Shown one piece after another: positions 1 to 12,035 of a stretch of 64,000 nucleotides of DNA (the stretch's first letter is position 1; every line of letters starts with the position of its first letter). The notes beneath the pieces were generated by a model. The model was given only the letters and a program-made list of their open reading frames with translations, ran no database searches and was not told the DNA's origin. The DNA comes from Lucinisca nassula (Eukaryota; Mollusca; Bivalvia; Lucinida; Lucinidae), in assembly GCA_963580285.1 (NCBI GenBank), contig OY757010.1, positions 66,300,406-66,364,405 of the forward strand, read 5' to 3'. The position numbers and the translations under genes were made by a program.

Positions 1-488
1 GTGCCCCAGCTCATATGATAATACAAAAATTCCACCAAATGCTAAGTCACCTCTTGGGGCACTAAGTCCAAAAAAAATGAAATGAAGGTCAAGGTCAAAC
101 ATGGATGCTTGAATAAAAGTTGCCATCCCTAAATGCAAATTTGTACCAAGTATCAATATTGAAGCTCTGATAGTTTTTGGGGAAATGGATTCTTATATAA
201 GAATCAATGCTAGGGCTGATGCAAAAATTACAAAGTCAGTGAACCATGAAATGAAGGTCAATGTGAAATATGGATGCATGCACTAAAGCTGCTATCTCTG
301 GATACAAGTTCATACCAAGTATCATTTAAGAAGATCTCATATTACTTGAGAAACAGACTCTTACATTAGTTTGAATGCTAGGTTTGATGCAATAGATTTC
401 AAAGTACCATAAAATGTAGTTCAAGTTCAAATTAAATGCCTGTATGAAAGCTGACATCCCTAGATGCAAGTTTGTACCAAGTATCATT
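1..488. repeat. Degenerate ~180-bp tandem repeats
   Basis: Imperfect repeats sharing phrases such as ATGAAATGAAGGTCAA, GATGCAAGTTTGTACCAAG and an 'agaaatggactctta' segment recur about every 170-180 bp. The same repeat resumes at 5087, so the 166-bp elements between 489 and 5086 were inserted into an older repeat tract. No coding potential is apparent. Confidence 0.6.
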
Positions 489-2268
489 AAACAAGAGGGC
501 CATGATGGCCCTGGATCGCTCACCTGATCCATAATAGAGTAACAAGTGGGCCCCGTGGATGGCCATTTTTGACCCCAGGGTTATAATGTGCAAAATGTTG
601 AGGGAGGTCTAAAAAGGTGAAGCTTAATACCAAATATCAACAATGGCTATAATTTGAACAATCTTGGCAAAGGTCCACTAGATGAAACTACACACCAAAT
701 ATCAAAGACCTGGGCCTTGCGGTTTCAGGGAAAAAGATTTTTTTAAAGATAATCCCTACATAAGCTTATGTAAAACCAAATGGCCCCGGGGCGGGCATAT
801 TTGGCTATAATTTAAACAATCTTGATAGAGGTCCACGAGATGAAGCTTCACACCAAATATCAAAGACCTGGGCCTTACTGTTTCAGAGAAGAAGATTTTC
901 AAAGATTATCTCTATACAAGTCTATGTAAAACCATTTAGGGCCCCGGGCAGGGGCATTTGTGGCCCGAAGGCTATAATTTGTTCAATCTTGGTAGAGGTC
1001 CACTAGATGAAGCTCCATACCAAATATCAAAGACAAGGGCCTTGCAGTTTCAGAGAAGAAGATTTTTAAAAATTTCCCTATATAAGTCTATGTAAAACCA
1101 AAGGGTCTCAGGGCGGGGGCATTTTTGGCCCCAGGGCTAAAATTTGAACAATCTTGATAGAGGTCCACTAGATGAAAATTCACACCAAATATCAAAGACC
1201 TAGGCCTTGTGGTTTCATAGAAGAAGATTTTTAAAAAATTTCCCTATATTAAGTCTATGAAAAACCAATGGGCCACGAGGCAGGGGCATTTTTGGTTTCA
1301 GGGCTATAATTTGAACAATCTTGACAGAGGTCCACAAGATGAAGCTTCATACCAAATATCAAAGACCTTGGCCTTGCAGTTTCAGAGAAAAAGATTTTTA
1401 AAGATTTTCTCTATATAAGCCAATGTAAAACCAAAGGGCCTCGGGCGGGTGCATTTTTGGCCCCAGCACTATAAGTTGAACAATCTTGGTAGGGGTCCAC
1501 TAGATGAAGCTTCATACCAAATAGCAAAGACCTGGGCCTTGCAGTTTCAAAGACGAAGATTTTTAAAGATTTTCCCTATATAAGCCCATTTAAAACCAAA
1601 GGGCCCAGGGCGGGGGCATTTTTGGCCCCAGCACTATAATTTGAACAATCTTGGTAAGGGTCCACTAGATGAAGCTTCATACCAAATATCAAAGACCTGG
1701 GCCTTGTGGTTTCAGAGAAAATATTTTTTAAAGATTTTCCCTATATAAGCCCATGTAAAATCAAAGGGCCCCGGGGCGGGGGCATTTTTGGCCCCAGCAC
1801 TACAATTTGAACAAACTTTGAAGGCGTCCACTAGATGAAGCTTTATACCAAATATCAAAGACATGGGCCTTGCAGTTTCAGAGAAGACGATTTTTAAAGA
1901 TTTTCCCTATATAAGCCCATGTAAAACCAAAGGGCCCGGGGCGGGGACATTTTTGGCCCCAGCACTATAATTTGAACAATCTTGGTAGGGGTCCACTAGA
2001 TGAAGCTTCATACCAAATATCAAAGACCTCGGCCTTGGGGTTTCAGAGAAGAAGATTTTTTAAGTTTTCGGTGAAAAAATCTATTTTTGGCTCATGTGAC
2101 CTACATGTGTTACAGACCGGAACCATTTGAACAACTTTGAAAGGGGACCACCTTAGGATCATTCCTGTGAAGTTTCGTCAAAATCCGATCAGTGGTTTAG
2201 GAGGAGATGTCGTTTGAAGAAATTGTTTACGCACGGATGACGGACAAAAAGTGATCCTAATATAAAAC
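489..2268 (+). mobile_element. Element carrying 166-bp satellite monomers, copy 1
   Basis: The left end reads AACAAGAGGGCCATGATGGC followed by GATCGCTCACCTGATCC. The body is a run of ~166-bp monomers (phrases 'aacaatcttggtagaggtccactagatgaagc' type, 'accaaatatcaaagacctgggcc'). The right flank is a conserved non-repeated tail ending in 'acggacaaaaagtgatcc'. It stops without the terminal hairpin and abuts copy 2, so it is 3'-truncated or was invaded by it. This architecture (flank, core of ~160-bp repeats, flank) matches bivalve pearl/BIV160-type or Helitron-derived non-autonomous elements. The family assignment is inference. Confidence 0.65.
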
Positions 2269-4922
2269 ACAAGAGGGCCATGATGGCCCTGGATCGCTCA
2301 CCTGATCCATAGTGTAACAAGTGGGCCCCAGAGAGGGCCATTATTGGCCCCAGGGCTTTAATATGCATAATGTTGAGGGAGGTCTTAAAGGTGAAGCTTC
2401 ATACCAAACATCAACAAAGGCTATAATTTGAACAATTTTGGCAAAGGTCCACTAGATGAAGCTACACATCAAATATCAAAGACCTGGGCCTAGCGGTTTC
2501 AGAGAAGAAGATTTTTAAAGATTTTCCCTATATAAGCCTATGTAAAACCAAAGGGCCCCGGGACGGGGGCATTTTTTGCCCCAGCACTATTATTTGAACA
2601 ATCTTGGTAGGGGTCCACTAGATGAAGCTTCATACCAAATATCAAAGTCCTGGGCCTTGTGGTTTCAGAGAAGAAGATTTTTAAAGGTTTTCCCTATATA
2701 AGCCTATGTAAAACCAAAGGGCCCCGGGGCGGTGGCATTTATTGCCCCAGCACTATAAATTGAACAATCTTGGTAGGGGTCCACTAGATGAAGCTTCATA
2801 CCAAATATCAAAGACCTGGGCCTTGTGGTTTCAGAGAAGAAGATTTTTAAAGATTTTCCCTATATAAGCCTATGTAAAACCAAAGGGCCCCGTGGCGGGG
2901 GCTTTTTTGTCCCAGCACTATAATTTGAACAATCTTGGTAGGGGTCCACTAGATGAAGCTTCATACCAAATATCAAAGTCCTGGGCCTTGTGGTTTCAGA
3001 GAAGAAGACTTTTAAAGATTTTCCCTATATAAGCCAATGTAAAACCAAAGGGCCCCGTGGCGGGGGCATTTTTTGTCCCAGCACGAAAATTTGAACAATC
3101 TTGGTAGGGGTCCACTAGATGAAGCTTCATACAAAATATCAAAGTCCTGGGCCTTGTGGTTTCAGAGAAGAAGATTTTTAAAGATTTTCCCTATATAAGC
3201 CTATGTAAAACCAAAGGGCCCCGGGGCGGGGGCATTTTTGGCCCCAGCACTATAATTTGAACAATCTTGGTAGGGGTCCACTAGATGAAGCTTCATACCA
3301 AATATCAAAGACCTGGGCCTTGTGGTTTCAGAGCAGAAGATTTTTAAAGATTTTCCCTATATAAGCCAATGTAAAACCAAAGGGCCCTGTGGCGGGGGCA
3401 TTTTTTGTCCCAGCACTAGAATTTGAACAATCTTGGTAGGGGTCCACTAGATGAAGCTTCATACCAAATATCAGAGACCTGGGCCTTGTGGTTTCAGAGA
3501 AGAAGATTTTTAAAGATTTTCCCTATATAAGCCTATGTAAAACCAAAGGGCTCCGGGGCGGGGGCATTTTTTGCCCCAGCACTATAATTTGAACAATCTT
3601 GGTAGGGGTCCACTAGATGAAGCTTCATACCAAATATAGAAGACCTGGGCCTTGTGGTTTCAAAGAAGAAGATTTTTAAAGATTTTCCCTATATAAGCCA
3701 ATGTAAAACCAAAGGGCCCCGTGGCGGGGGCATTTTTTGTCCCAGCACTTAAATTTGAACAATCTTGGTAGGGGTCCACTAGATGAAGCTTCATACCAAA
3801 TATCAAAGTCCTGGGCCTTGTGGTTTCAGAGAAGAAAATTTTTAAAGATTTTCCCTATATAAGCCTATGTAAAACCAAAGGGCCCCAGGGCAGGGGCATT
3901 TTTGGCCCCAGCACTATAATTTGAACAATCTTGGTAGGGGTCCACTAGATGAAGCTTCATACCAAATATCAAAGACCCGGGCCTTGTGGTTTCAGAGAAG
4001 AAGATTTTTAAAGATTTTCCCTATATAAGCTTATGTAAAACCAAAGGGCCCCATGGCGGGGGCATTTTTTGTCCCAGCACTATAATTTGAACAATCTTGG
4101 TAGGGGTCCACTAGATGAAGCTTCATACCAAATATCAAAGTCCTGGGCCTTGTGGTTTCAGAGAAGAAGATTTTTAAAGATTTTCCCTATATAAGCCTAT
4201 GTAAAACCAAAGGGCCCCGGGGCGGGGGCATTTTTGGCCCCAGCACCATAATTTGAACAATCTTGGTAGGGGTCCACTAGATGAAGCTTCATACCAAATA
4301 TCAAAGTCCTGGGCCTTGTGGTTTCAGAGAAGAAGATTTTTAAAGATTTTCCCTATATAAGCCAATGTAAAACCAAAGGGCCCCGGGGCGGGGGCATTTT
4401 TGGCCCCAGCACTATAATTTGAACAATCTTGGTAGGGGTCCACTAGATGAAGCTTCATACCAAATATCAAAGAACTGGGCCTTGTGGTTTCAGAGAAGAA
4501 GATTTTTAAAGATTTTCCCTATATAAGCCTATGTAAAACCAAAGGGCCCCAGGGCGGGGGCATTTTTTGTCCCAGCACTTAAATTTGAACAATCTTGGTA
4601 GGGGTCCACTTGATGATGCTTCATACCAAATATCAAAGACCTGGGCCTTGTGGTTTCAGAGAAGAAGATTTTTTAAGTTTTTGGTGAAAAAAATCTATTT
4701 TTGGCTCCTGTGACCTAGATGTGCAACGGACCGGAACCATTTGAACAACTTTGAAAGGGGACCATCTAAGGATCATTCCTATGAAGTTTGGTCAAAATCC
4801 GATCAGTGGTTTAGGAGGAGATGTCGTTTAAAGAAATTGTTTACGCACGGACGGACGCACGCACGCACGACGGACAAAAAGTGATCCCAAAAGCTCACCT
4901 CGTCACTACGTGACGGTGAGCT
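2269..4922 (+). mobile_element. Element carrying 166-bp satellite monomers, copy 2 (complete)
   Basis: The same left end begins at 2269. About 13 monomers follow with an almost invariant 166-bp period: the 'taggggtcc' phrase falls at 3271, 3437, 3603, 3769 and 3935. The unique tail (about 4670-4880) ends in a hairpin around 4893-4920, GCTCACC..GTCAC-TAC-GTGAC..GGTGAGC. A 3' hairpin without long terminal inverted repeats fits Helitron-like non-autonomous elements. Long near-identical monomers suggest recent array growth. Confidence 0.7.
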
Positions 4923-4948
4923 AAAAAGCTCTATTATTTCCAGACAAA

Positions 4949-5086
4949 AACTAGAGCTGTCAGTGAAACTGACTAGGGCCCCGGCAGCGCTATCAGAAAT
5001 TTGTGGACAGACAAACGGACAGACAGACAGACGGACGGACAGAGTGATTACTATAGGGCACCCACACTTTCAGTGCGGGGCCCTAA
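4949..5086 (+). mobile_element. Short hairpin-ended element
   Basis: It starts 'actagagctgtcagtgaaactgac', carries a gacagacagacggacgg tract and ends in an imperfect hairpin ('gggcacccacactttcagtgcggggccc'). The same ends occur at 14627-16033, and with variation at 23826-24135, defining a family with a variable internal core. It sits inside the ~180-bp repeat tract. Confidence 0.5.
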
Positions 5087-5330
5087 TGACTCAGGGTGAA
5101 TGTTAGGGTTGATGAAATAGTTTTTGAAGTCAGTAAACCATAAAATGTAGGTCCAATTCAAATATGGATGCTTGAATAAGTTGCCATCCATAGATGCAAG
5201 CTTTAATGAAGCTCTTATAGTTCTGGAGAAATGGACTCTTTCATTCCAGTAAACACTAGTGTTTACACAATATTTTACAAAGTCAGTGAACAATAACATG
5301 CAGGTCAAGGTCAAATATATGCAAAGTAGA
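5087..5330. repeat. Continuation of the ~180-bp repeat tract
   Basis: The phrases 'gttagggttgatg', 'aaagtcagtgaac' and 'caggtcaaggtcaaat' match the tract at 1-488. The repeat was therefore interrupted by the insertions at 489-5086. Confidence 0.55.
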
Positions 5331-6873
5331 AGTAAAACAAAGATCAGGAATCGATACAATTAACTTACTCCACCCATCAACGACACGAAAGGGAAAGAAA
5401 CACAAACATTAAGCGACCAGACCATAATGGAAACCTAAACAGAGGAAGGCCATAAGGACATGGTAATATGGTATACAGTCATTTGGTGGATGTTTGGTCA
5501 ACTATCAAAACTATTGCCCCCAGGTGTTGTGGACGGACAACCAAAAGCACTATAGCCCAATGCCAAGGGCAATAGTGCATCAGATCATCCACAACACTGT
5601 GGGGCAATGGTTTTGACTATTGTCTAAGCAGCCATCAAATAACTACTTTATTACCCAAACCCCCATACACACATATTATTCTTATTCACACTGAATCACT
5701 CAGACATCTGTGCAAGTAGATAGAGTTCCCTGCTTCAACTGTGTTGTGTTTCAAAATGAGGATAACTGGAAAACCAACCCAACCATCAAATACTCAAAAA
5801 TACTGGATGGGGGTGTAGTTCACTCAGGTAAAAACTCGTCCAATAGCCAAAAATACATCATAACTTTAATTAACAGATTTGGTATTAAATAAAATATAAA
5901 GAACAACTAGAAGCTATGTTCAAGAAAATGGGTCTTATGACGAATATTCAATTAAGATTATAACCTATTCAGTCATTCAGTGCTTGTGCCTATAAAACTT
6001 TTTCATGATCAGCTCAAGTGAGTTTCTGTTTGTCAGTTTTGGAGTTATTCTTCTGCCCAGTCAACACCATTAAGGTCAAATCAAGCTTGTCAGTTTACCC
6101 AACCAACATGTACAGTGTCCACTATAATCTCTTATGAGAATATGACGATTGTTGAGTCACAACATGAAGTAGCACAAAACAGAAACAAGAGTATGTACAA
6201 AAGTCTTGTCTTTAAAAGTATGTAACTTATCATAGAATATCCCAAAACAATTGTCATCTGCTGGTAACTTTAAAAGTTATTCTTGCAAACAGTGTGGACC
6301 AAGTCAGACTGCTTCTAGAGGAGCAAACTGATCAGGGTCCACACTGTTTTTGCCTGTATGAAAAAGAAATATGATTGAAAAGTTGGCAAATATACAGCAG
6401 ATGACAGAAACAAGGGACATTTTCAGATGCAGCTTCTCATGGCATTTTAAGGGTTATACTGAAAAATGTCCACAAATGATCATTATTTTTATATTATCTA
6501 TGTATACTTATTTACATGTACATGTACAATTCATCCTTTTAAGCAAACACTGAGTTTTACCACTGCCATGATAAACCAGGATAACAGCAAAGATCCCACT
6601 CAGCTGGTTTCTCTGGAGCCAGCTGATCAAGATTTATACTGTTTTCCATTCTTCCTTTGAATTCATAGTAAAATTCATGCATCAAAAATGGTCGTAAACC
6701 AGAAAGAAGTGTAATACAGTTAAACTTTGATGTCTTGAACCCTTTGGGATCATGAAAATTTGTTCACGACAGTGGTAATTTGAGCCATAGACGGTTCCTA
6801 TTTAATTATCATGCCATAACTTGATGCATAATGGCGATCATTGTCAGATATCTTTTCCCATGTTCTATATCAT
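5331..6873. other. Non-coding stretch, no gene recognised
   Basis: AT-rich sequence without a convincing exon. An inverted repeat at about 6289-6352 ('cagtgtggacc' to 'ggtccacactg') is a diverged copy of the palindromic core found in many MITEs here. Only short chance reading frames are present. Confidence 0.5.
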
Positions 6874-6946
6874 AAATGTATGTTGTGTGTACTCATTAGA
6901 ATCGCCTCATCGAGGCGATTCTAATGAGTACACACAACATACATTT
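6874..6946. repeat. Perfect 35-bp-arm palindrome
   Basis: Positions 6874-6908 are the exact reverse complement of 6912-6946, with the 3-base loop ATC. The arms include the phrases 'actcattagaatcgcctc' and 'gaggcgattctaatgagt'. A related but imperfect form occurs near 36904-36950. It is most likely the end-to-end remnant of a small fold-back element. Perfect arms imply recent origin or conversion. Confidence 0.85.
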
Positions 6947-7804
6947 GCAAGATAAAAGAAGCAATTCTCCCCACATTGTCCCTATATCCTATCTGGAGAA
7001 ATTCCCCACTGACCCAAGAACAGGTTCGACTCATCCACAGTAAACTAGCCATCAGGGTTCCAGCCATAAAAGTTCCACTGTATTCAGCATGGTGTGGATG
7101 AAATTCTGTGATAAGTTGACAAATGAATGACAAACTTCCAGTCTGGCTTATGGGAGCTGCGAAGATTCTGATCAGTCTGCACATCAGCAGTCTGATCAGA
7201 GTCTTTGTTGATCACGCGAGCCTTCAACAGGCTCCGGACTATCCAAGAGAGAACAGTCAATAGTCTTGGCATACTGGATGGATGTGCCTGTTGATTTTTC
7301 TTGCACTTTCTGTCTGCAGTTACTGTACTGCCAGATGTACAAGTACATAACACACACCAGATTGCAGACTGACACTCTTTACTGTACCGTAATGATCCTA
7401 AGTACTGGGACAGATAGGCCTAAGCAAACAGTGCAGACCCAGATCAGTTTCTTCACTGTTTGCCATTCCCTCTGCACCGTCAGTATTCCTTGTTGGATCA
7501 TGAAACAAACTTGTTAAAATTTTAGCAAGTCCTCAAGGTGTCCAAATTTGTAGGATTTTATGGTAATTGTGTAGTTATGACAGGGATCTTTAACCTGCAC
7601 AGGGGATGCCTCTCCGACTCTCCCTGCATGGAAGGGGGGTGGGGGGGGGGGGTGTCCTCCAGTCAACATTCTGTTTCGAAGGGTAAGCACTTTGTAGCAT
7701 TCATCAGAGTCGTTGCTTGTTGCACAAGTCTTGCTGTAGATTATGTCATAAACTTTCTATTCCATTTCAGCTACAATGTACAAGCTTGACAACATACAAT
7801 ACAG
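6947..7804. other. Region 3' of the minus-strand gene, with hairpin remnants
   Basis: It would include the 3' UTR of the minus-strand gene ending at 7805. I see no clear AATAAA on the minus strand close to the stop. Hairpins at about 7155-7205 ('ctgatcagtctgcac..') and a partial MITE at about 7380-7510 ('cctaagtactgggacagataggcc', 'aacagtgcagacccagatcag') are visible. A poly-G run lies near 7636. Confidence 0.4.
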
Positions 7805-9542
7805 TTACAATATAATACATCTGCTACTTCGACTATCTGTATTAACAGTATCATTGAGAATACTGGAGTCAGTCTCAGACACCCATTCCTCTTTCAACAT
7901 CTCTCTCTTTTCAGCTATTTCAGCGAGTTTCTTGGGAGAAACTCTCCTCGCCATTTTCTTCATTCTAGGTGTCGTTAATTCACCTGTCAGCCTTGCTATC
8001 TTTGATGGTCTCTGTTCTGGTGACTCTTCTGCTTTTCTTTTCTCTTCTCTTTCCTCTTTATGAACAGATTTAAGGACAGAGATCATTTCTACTGGGCTCA
8101 ACTTTAGTTTTGTTTTCTGCACAGTCTCTTTCTCTGACTCCGTCTCTTTCTGTACTTCTCCTTCAGACTTTTCAACCTTTCTCTGGACTTTCCTTCTTGA
8201 ACTCTGAATTTCTTTCTCAATTTTCCTTGCCTTAACTTCCACAGGTGTTGAATCATCTTCGGATTCAACAAAACGACGTTTCACTGCAGGTGTTTTTCTT
8301 GCTGGCATCCTTTTTGGACTTGAATTGCTCTTTCTTGCTGAGTTCACCTTAGGAGTTGTCAAAGTGGTTTTCTTTTGTCTTGGTTTAGCCATTGATACTG
8401 GTTTTGCAGAGAAGACAATGAGATCATCATTTCTTGTAAGAGTTTCTTGAGGTGTTCCATAAAATGATTTATTAGTGATCTGCTCAACAGTTTTAGAAGG
8501 AGTTGAAGTAGCTTTAGGTTTCTTCACTGACATTGTTAAACTTTTAGCTGCATCTCCACCTGCTTGAGTATCCTGAACGACTTTCTTTGCAGACTTTGGT
8601 GACTTTCTTGCTGACCTGGTAACTCTAGGAGTCTTCAATTTATTTGCCTCAGTTTTCTTTAATGACACTGGAGACTTAACATCAAGTGCAGGAGTTTTAT
8701 GTTTTTGTAAAGGAGTTTTAGTAGCAGCACTTTTAACTGATTTTGGTGTTTTCCCTGCTGACCTGGTAACTCCAGGAGTCTTCAATTTATGTGCCTCAGT
8801 TTTCTTAATTGACATTGGTGACATAACATCAAGCGCAGGAGTTTTATGCTTTGGTAAAGGAGTTTTAGTAGCAGCACTTTTAACTGATTTTGGTGTTTTC
8901 CCTGCTGACCTGGTAACTCCAGGAGTCTTCAATTTATGTGCCTCAGTTTTCTTTAACGACACTGGTGACTTAACATCAAGGGCAGGAGTTTTATGTTTTG
9001 GTAAAGGAGTTTTAGTTGCAGCACTTTTAACTGATTTAGGTGTTTTCCCTGCTGTTTTTGGAGTTTTGAGCGTGTCAGCTGGAGATTTGTTGAGTTTGAC
9101 AGGAGACATTAAATTCTTTAAAGGACTGACCTTCACCACTGGAGATCTTTTGTGAACTGCAGGAGAACTTTTTTTCTGTTTGACAGGGGAAGGAGATGCA
9201 TGAGCAGCTTGATTAGATGCTGTTTTCCTCTTACCCTTATTATTAAAATTTGAAGCTAATTCAGCCTCTATAGTAACAGATTTTACTGGTTCCACTGGTT
9301 TTATTGGAGTTCTAAAAACTTTGGAGAACTCTGTGTCTGCAGTTGTTCCTCTCATATATATTGAAGACCGTCTCGTCCTCGATGATATTGGCAGATTTCT
9401 AGGTGAAAGATTTCTCCCTCCTTTCTGATAAACTGAGGATCTTCTGGCTCTTGTCTTGGCTCCTGGGGGTGATTTCAGTGAAGCTGGCATTTTGAATTTA
9501 GCAATATCTGACCTTGCAGTTTTTGACTGGTATATGGATGAC
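7805..9542 (-). CDS. Terminal exon of a Ki-67-like, Lys/Ser/Pro-rich protein with a CaaX-type end
   Basis: A 1738-base open exon encodes 578 residues after one base completing a codon. The acceptor is 'ttatgtttcag' immediately before 9542 (minus strand), and the stop is TAA at 7807-7805. The protein starts SSIYQSK and has two further copies of an RRSS(V/I)Y motif. It then has FSKVFRTPIKP, which resembles the F-x-x-x-F-x-T-P-x-K core of Ki-67 repeats, then many KTPK/KSPV/SPLK motifs, three 49-residue repeats, a basic/acidic coiled-coil-like Glu/Lys stretch and the end SSRCIIL. S/T-P-K sites suggest mitotic CDK targets and a chromatin or chromosome-surface protein. Upstream exons were not found with certainty. 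No similarity outside the Ki-67 family is recognised. It could be a paralogue or the detached 3' end of the + strand gene. Confidence 0.75.
8611..9055 (-). repeat. Three in-frame 147-bp coding repeats
   Basis: The phrase 'ctgacctggtaactc' recurs at 8611, 8758 and 8905, an exact 147-bp period. Each unit encodes 49 residues built from AGKTPKSVKSAATKTP, HKTPALDV, SPVSLKKTEAHK and LKTPGVTR. Divergence between units is low, so the expansion is recent. Confidence 0.9.
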
Positions 9543-9614
9543 CTGAAACATAATGTACAGTATTTACATTTGGACACCTTAACTCCATACCATGCTGGTA
9601 TTTGTCCTCAAATT

Positions 9615-11834
9615 TAAACAAGAGGGCCATGATGGCCCTGGATCGCTCACCTGATCCTTAGGGTAACAAGTGGGCCCCTGGGAGAGCCATTATTGGCCCC
9701 GGGCTATAATCTGAATAATCTTGGTAGTGGTCTAAAAAGGTGAAGCTTCATACGAAATATCAAAGACAGGAACCTTCTGGTTTCAGACAAGAAGATTTTT
9801 AAAAGTTTTCCTTATATAAGTCTATATAAATCTTGGGGTCCCCTGGGCGGGCCATTTTTGGCTATAATTTGAACATATCTCGGTAGAAATTCACAAGACA
9901 AAGCTTCATACCAAATATCAAAGACCTTGGCCTTCTGCTTTCAGACATGAAGATTTTCAAAGCTTTTCATTGCCTTGACTTCTATTTCCGAGGGCTATAA
10001 TTTGAACAATTTTGATAGAGATACACTAGATGAAGCTTCACACCAAATATCAAAGACCACGACCTTGCGGTTTCAGAGTAGAAGATTTTTTTTTAATTTC
10101 CTTATATAAGTCAATGTAAAATCGAAGGGCCCCGGGGTGGGGGCATTTTTGACCCAAGGGCTATGATTTGAACAATCTTGGTAGAGGTCCACTAGATGAA
10201 GCTATACACCAAATATCAAAGAACTGGGCCCTGCGGTTTCAGAGTAGAAGATTTTTAAAGATTTTCCCTGTATAAGCCAATGTAAAACCAAAGGACCCTC
10301 AGGTGGGGGACATTTTTTGCCCTGGGCCTATAATTTGAACAATCTTGATAGAGGTCCAGAAGATGAAGCTTCACACTAAATATCAAAGAACTGGGCCTTG
10401 CAATTTCAGAGAAGAAGATTTTTAAAGATTTTCCCTATATAAGTCTATGTAAAACCAAAGGGCCCCGGGGCGTGGGCATTTTTGGCCCTCAGGCTACAAT
10501 TTGAACAATCTTGATAGGGGTCCGCTAGATGTAGCTTCATACCAAATATCAAAGACCTCGGCCTTGCCAGGTTTCAGACGAAAGTTTTTAAATATTTTCC
10601 CCATATAAGCCTATGAAAAACCAAAGTGCCCCGGGGTGGGGGCATTTTTGGCCCTCAGGCTATAATTTGAACAATCTTGATAGAAGTCCACTAGGTGAAG
10701 CTTCACACAAAATATCAAAGACCTAGGCCTTGGGGTTTCGGAGAAGAATTGTTTTTAAATATTCCCGATATAAGACTATGTGAAACCAAAGGCCCTCAGG
10801 GCAGGAGTATTTTTGGCCCCAGGACTATGATTTGAACAATCTTGGTAGAGGTCCACTTGGTGAAGCTTCATACCAAATAGCAAAGACCAGGGCCTTGTGG
10901 TTTCAGAGAAGAAGAATTTTAAATATTTTCCCTATATAAGCTATGAAAAACCAAAGGGCCCCTGGGTGGGGACATTTTTGGTCCTCGGGCTATAATTTGA
11001 ACAAACTTGATAGAGGTCCACTAGATGAAGCTTCACACCAAATATCTAAGACCTGGGCCTTGCAGTTTCTGAGAAGAAGACTTTTTAAAAATTCGCCCTA
11101 TATAAGCCTATGTAAAACCAAAGGGCCCCGGTGCAGGGGCATTTTTTGGCCCCTGGGCTATTATTTGAACAATCTTGGTAGAGGTCCACTAGATGAAGCT
11201 TCACACCAAATATCAAAGACCTGAGCCTTGAGGTTTCAGAGAAGAACATTTTTTAAAGATTTCCCCTATATAAGCCTATGTAAAACCAAAGGCCCCCGGG
11301 GCGGGGGCATTTTTGGTCACAGGGCTATAATTTGAACAATCTTGGTAGAGGTCCACTAGGTGAAGCTTTACACCAAATATCAAAGACCTGGGCCTTGCGG
11401 TCAGAGAAGAAGATTTTTAAAGATTTTCCCTTTATAAGCCTATGTAAAACCAAAGGCCCCCGGGGCGAGGGCATTTTTGGCCCCAGGGCTATAATTTGAA
11501 CAACCTTGGTAGGGGTCCACTAGATGAAGCTTCATACCAAATATCGAAGACCTGGACCTAGCGGTTTCAGAGCAGAAGATTTTTAAAGTTTTTATTTAAA
11601 AAATCTATTTTTAGCTCCTGTGACCTAGATGTGCAATGGACCAGAACCATTTGAACAACTTTGAAAAGGGACCACATACGGATCATTCCTGTGAAGTTTG
11701 GTCAAAATCCGATCAATAGTTTAGGAGATGTCATTTGAAGAAAACGTTTACGCAAGCACACACACACACAAGACGGACGACGGACAAAAAGTGATCCCAA
11801 AAGCTCACCTCGTCACTACGTGACAGGTGAGCTA
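9615..11834 (+). mobile_element. Element carrying 166-bp satellite monomers, copy 3
   Basis: The left end (AACAAGAGGGCCATGATGGC) starts just 72 bases upstream of the minus-strand exon's acceptor, so it sits in that gene's intron. About ten more diverged monomers follow, then the conserved tail with 'cacacacacacaagacggacgacgg', and the terminal hairpin GCTCACC..GTCAC-TAC-GTGAC.GGTGAGC at 11804-11833. Monomers here differ more from each other than in copy 2, so this copy is older. Confidence 0.7.
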
Positions 11835-12035
11835 ACAAGTACAATTTACTAAACAATGTTGAGTCAGCTTTTGGATGTCAAAGCCTGTTGAGGTATCACA
11901 ACTGCTGCACCTCATCTGGGTTTACACTGTTTGCTTGGGCACATACATTAAATACTAAATACGGTATCACATTTTATCAATAAACTGCATAAAATTTACC
12001 CTAAATATTAGGATATTATTAATAGGCCTTATTGT

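Noticed and set aside
2269..4922. CRISPR-like array of regular repeats
   Set aside because: The 166-bp units are contiguous satellite monomers without unique spacers, in a eukaryotic genome.
8611..9055. 147-bp coding repeat as nucleosome-length phasing
   Set aside because: The unit length follows from 49 codons, and nothing else suggests nucleosome phasing.
10943..11224. 93-residue open frame
   Set aside because: Lies wholly within 166-bp satellite monomers and its repeats mirror the monomer.
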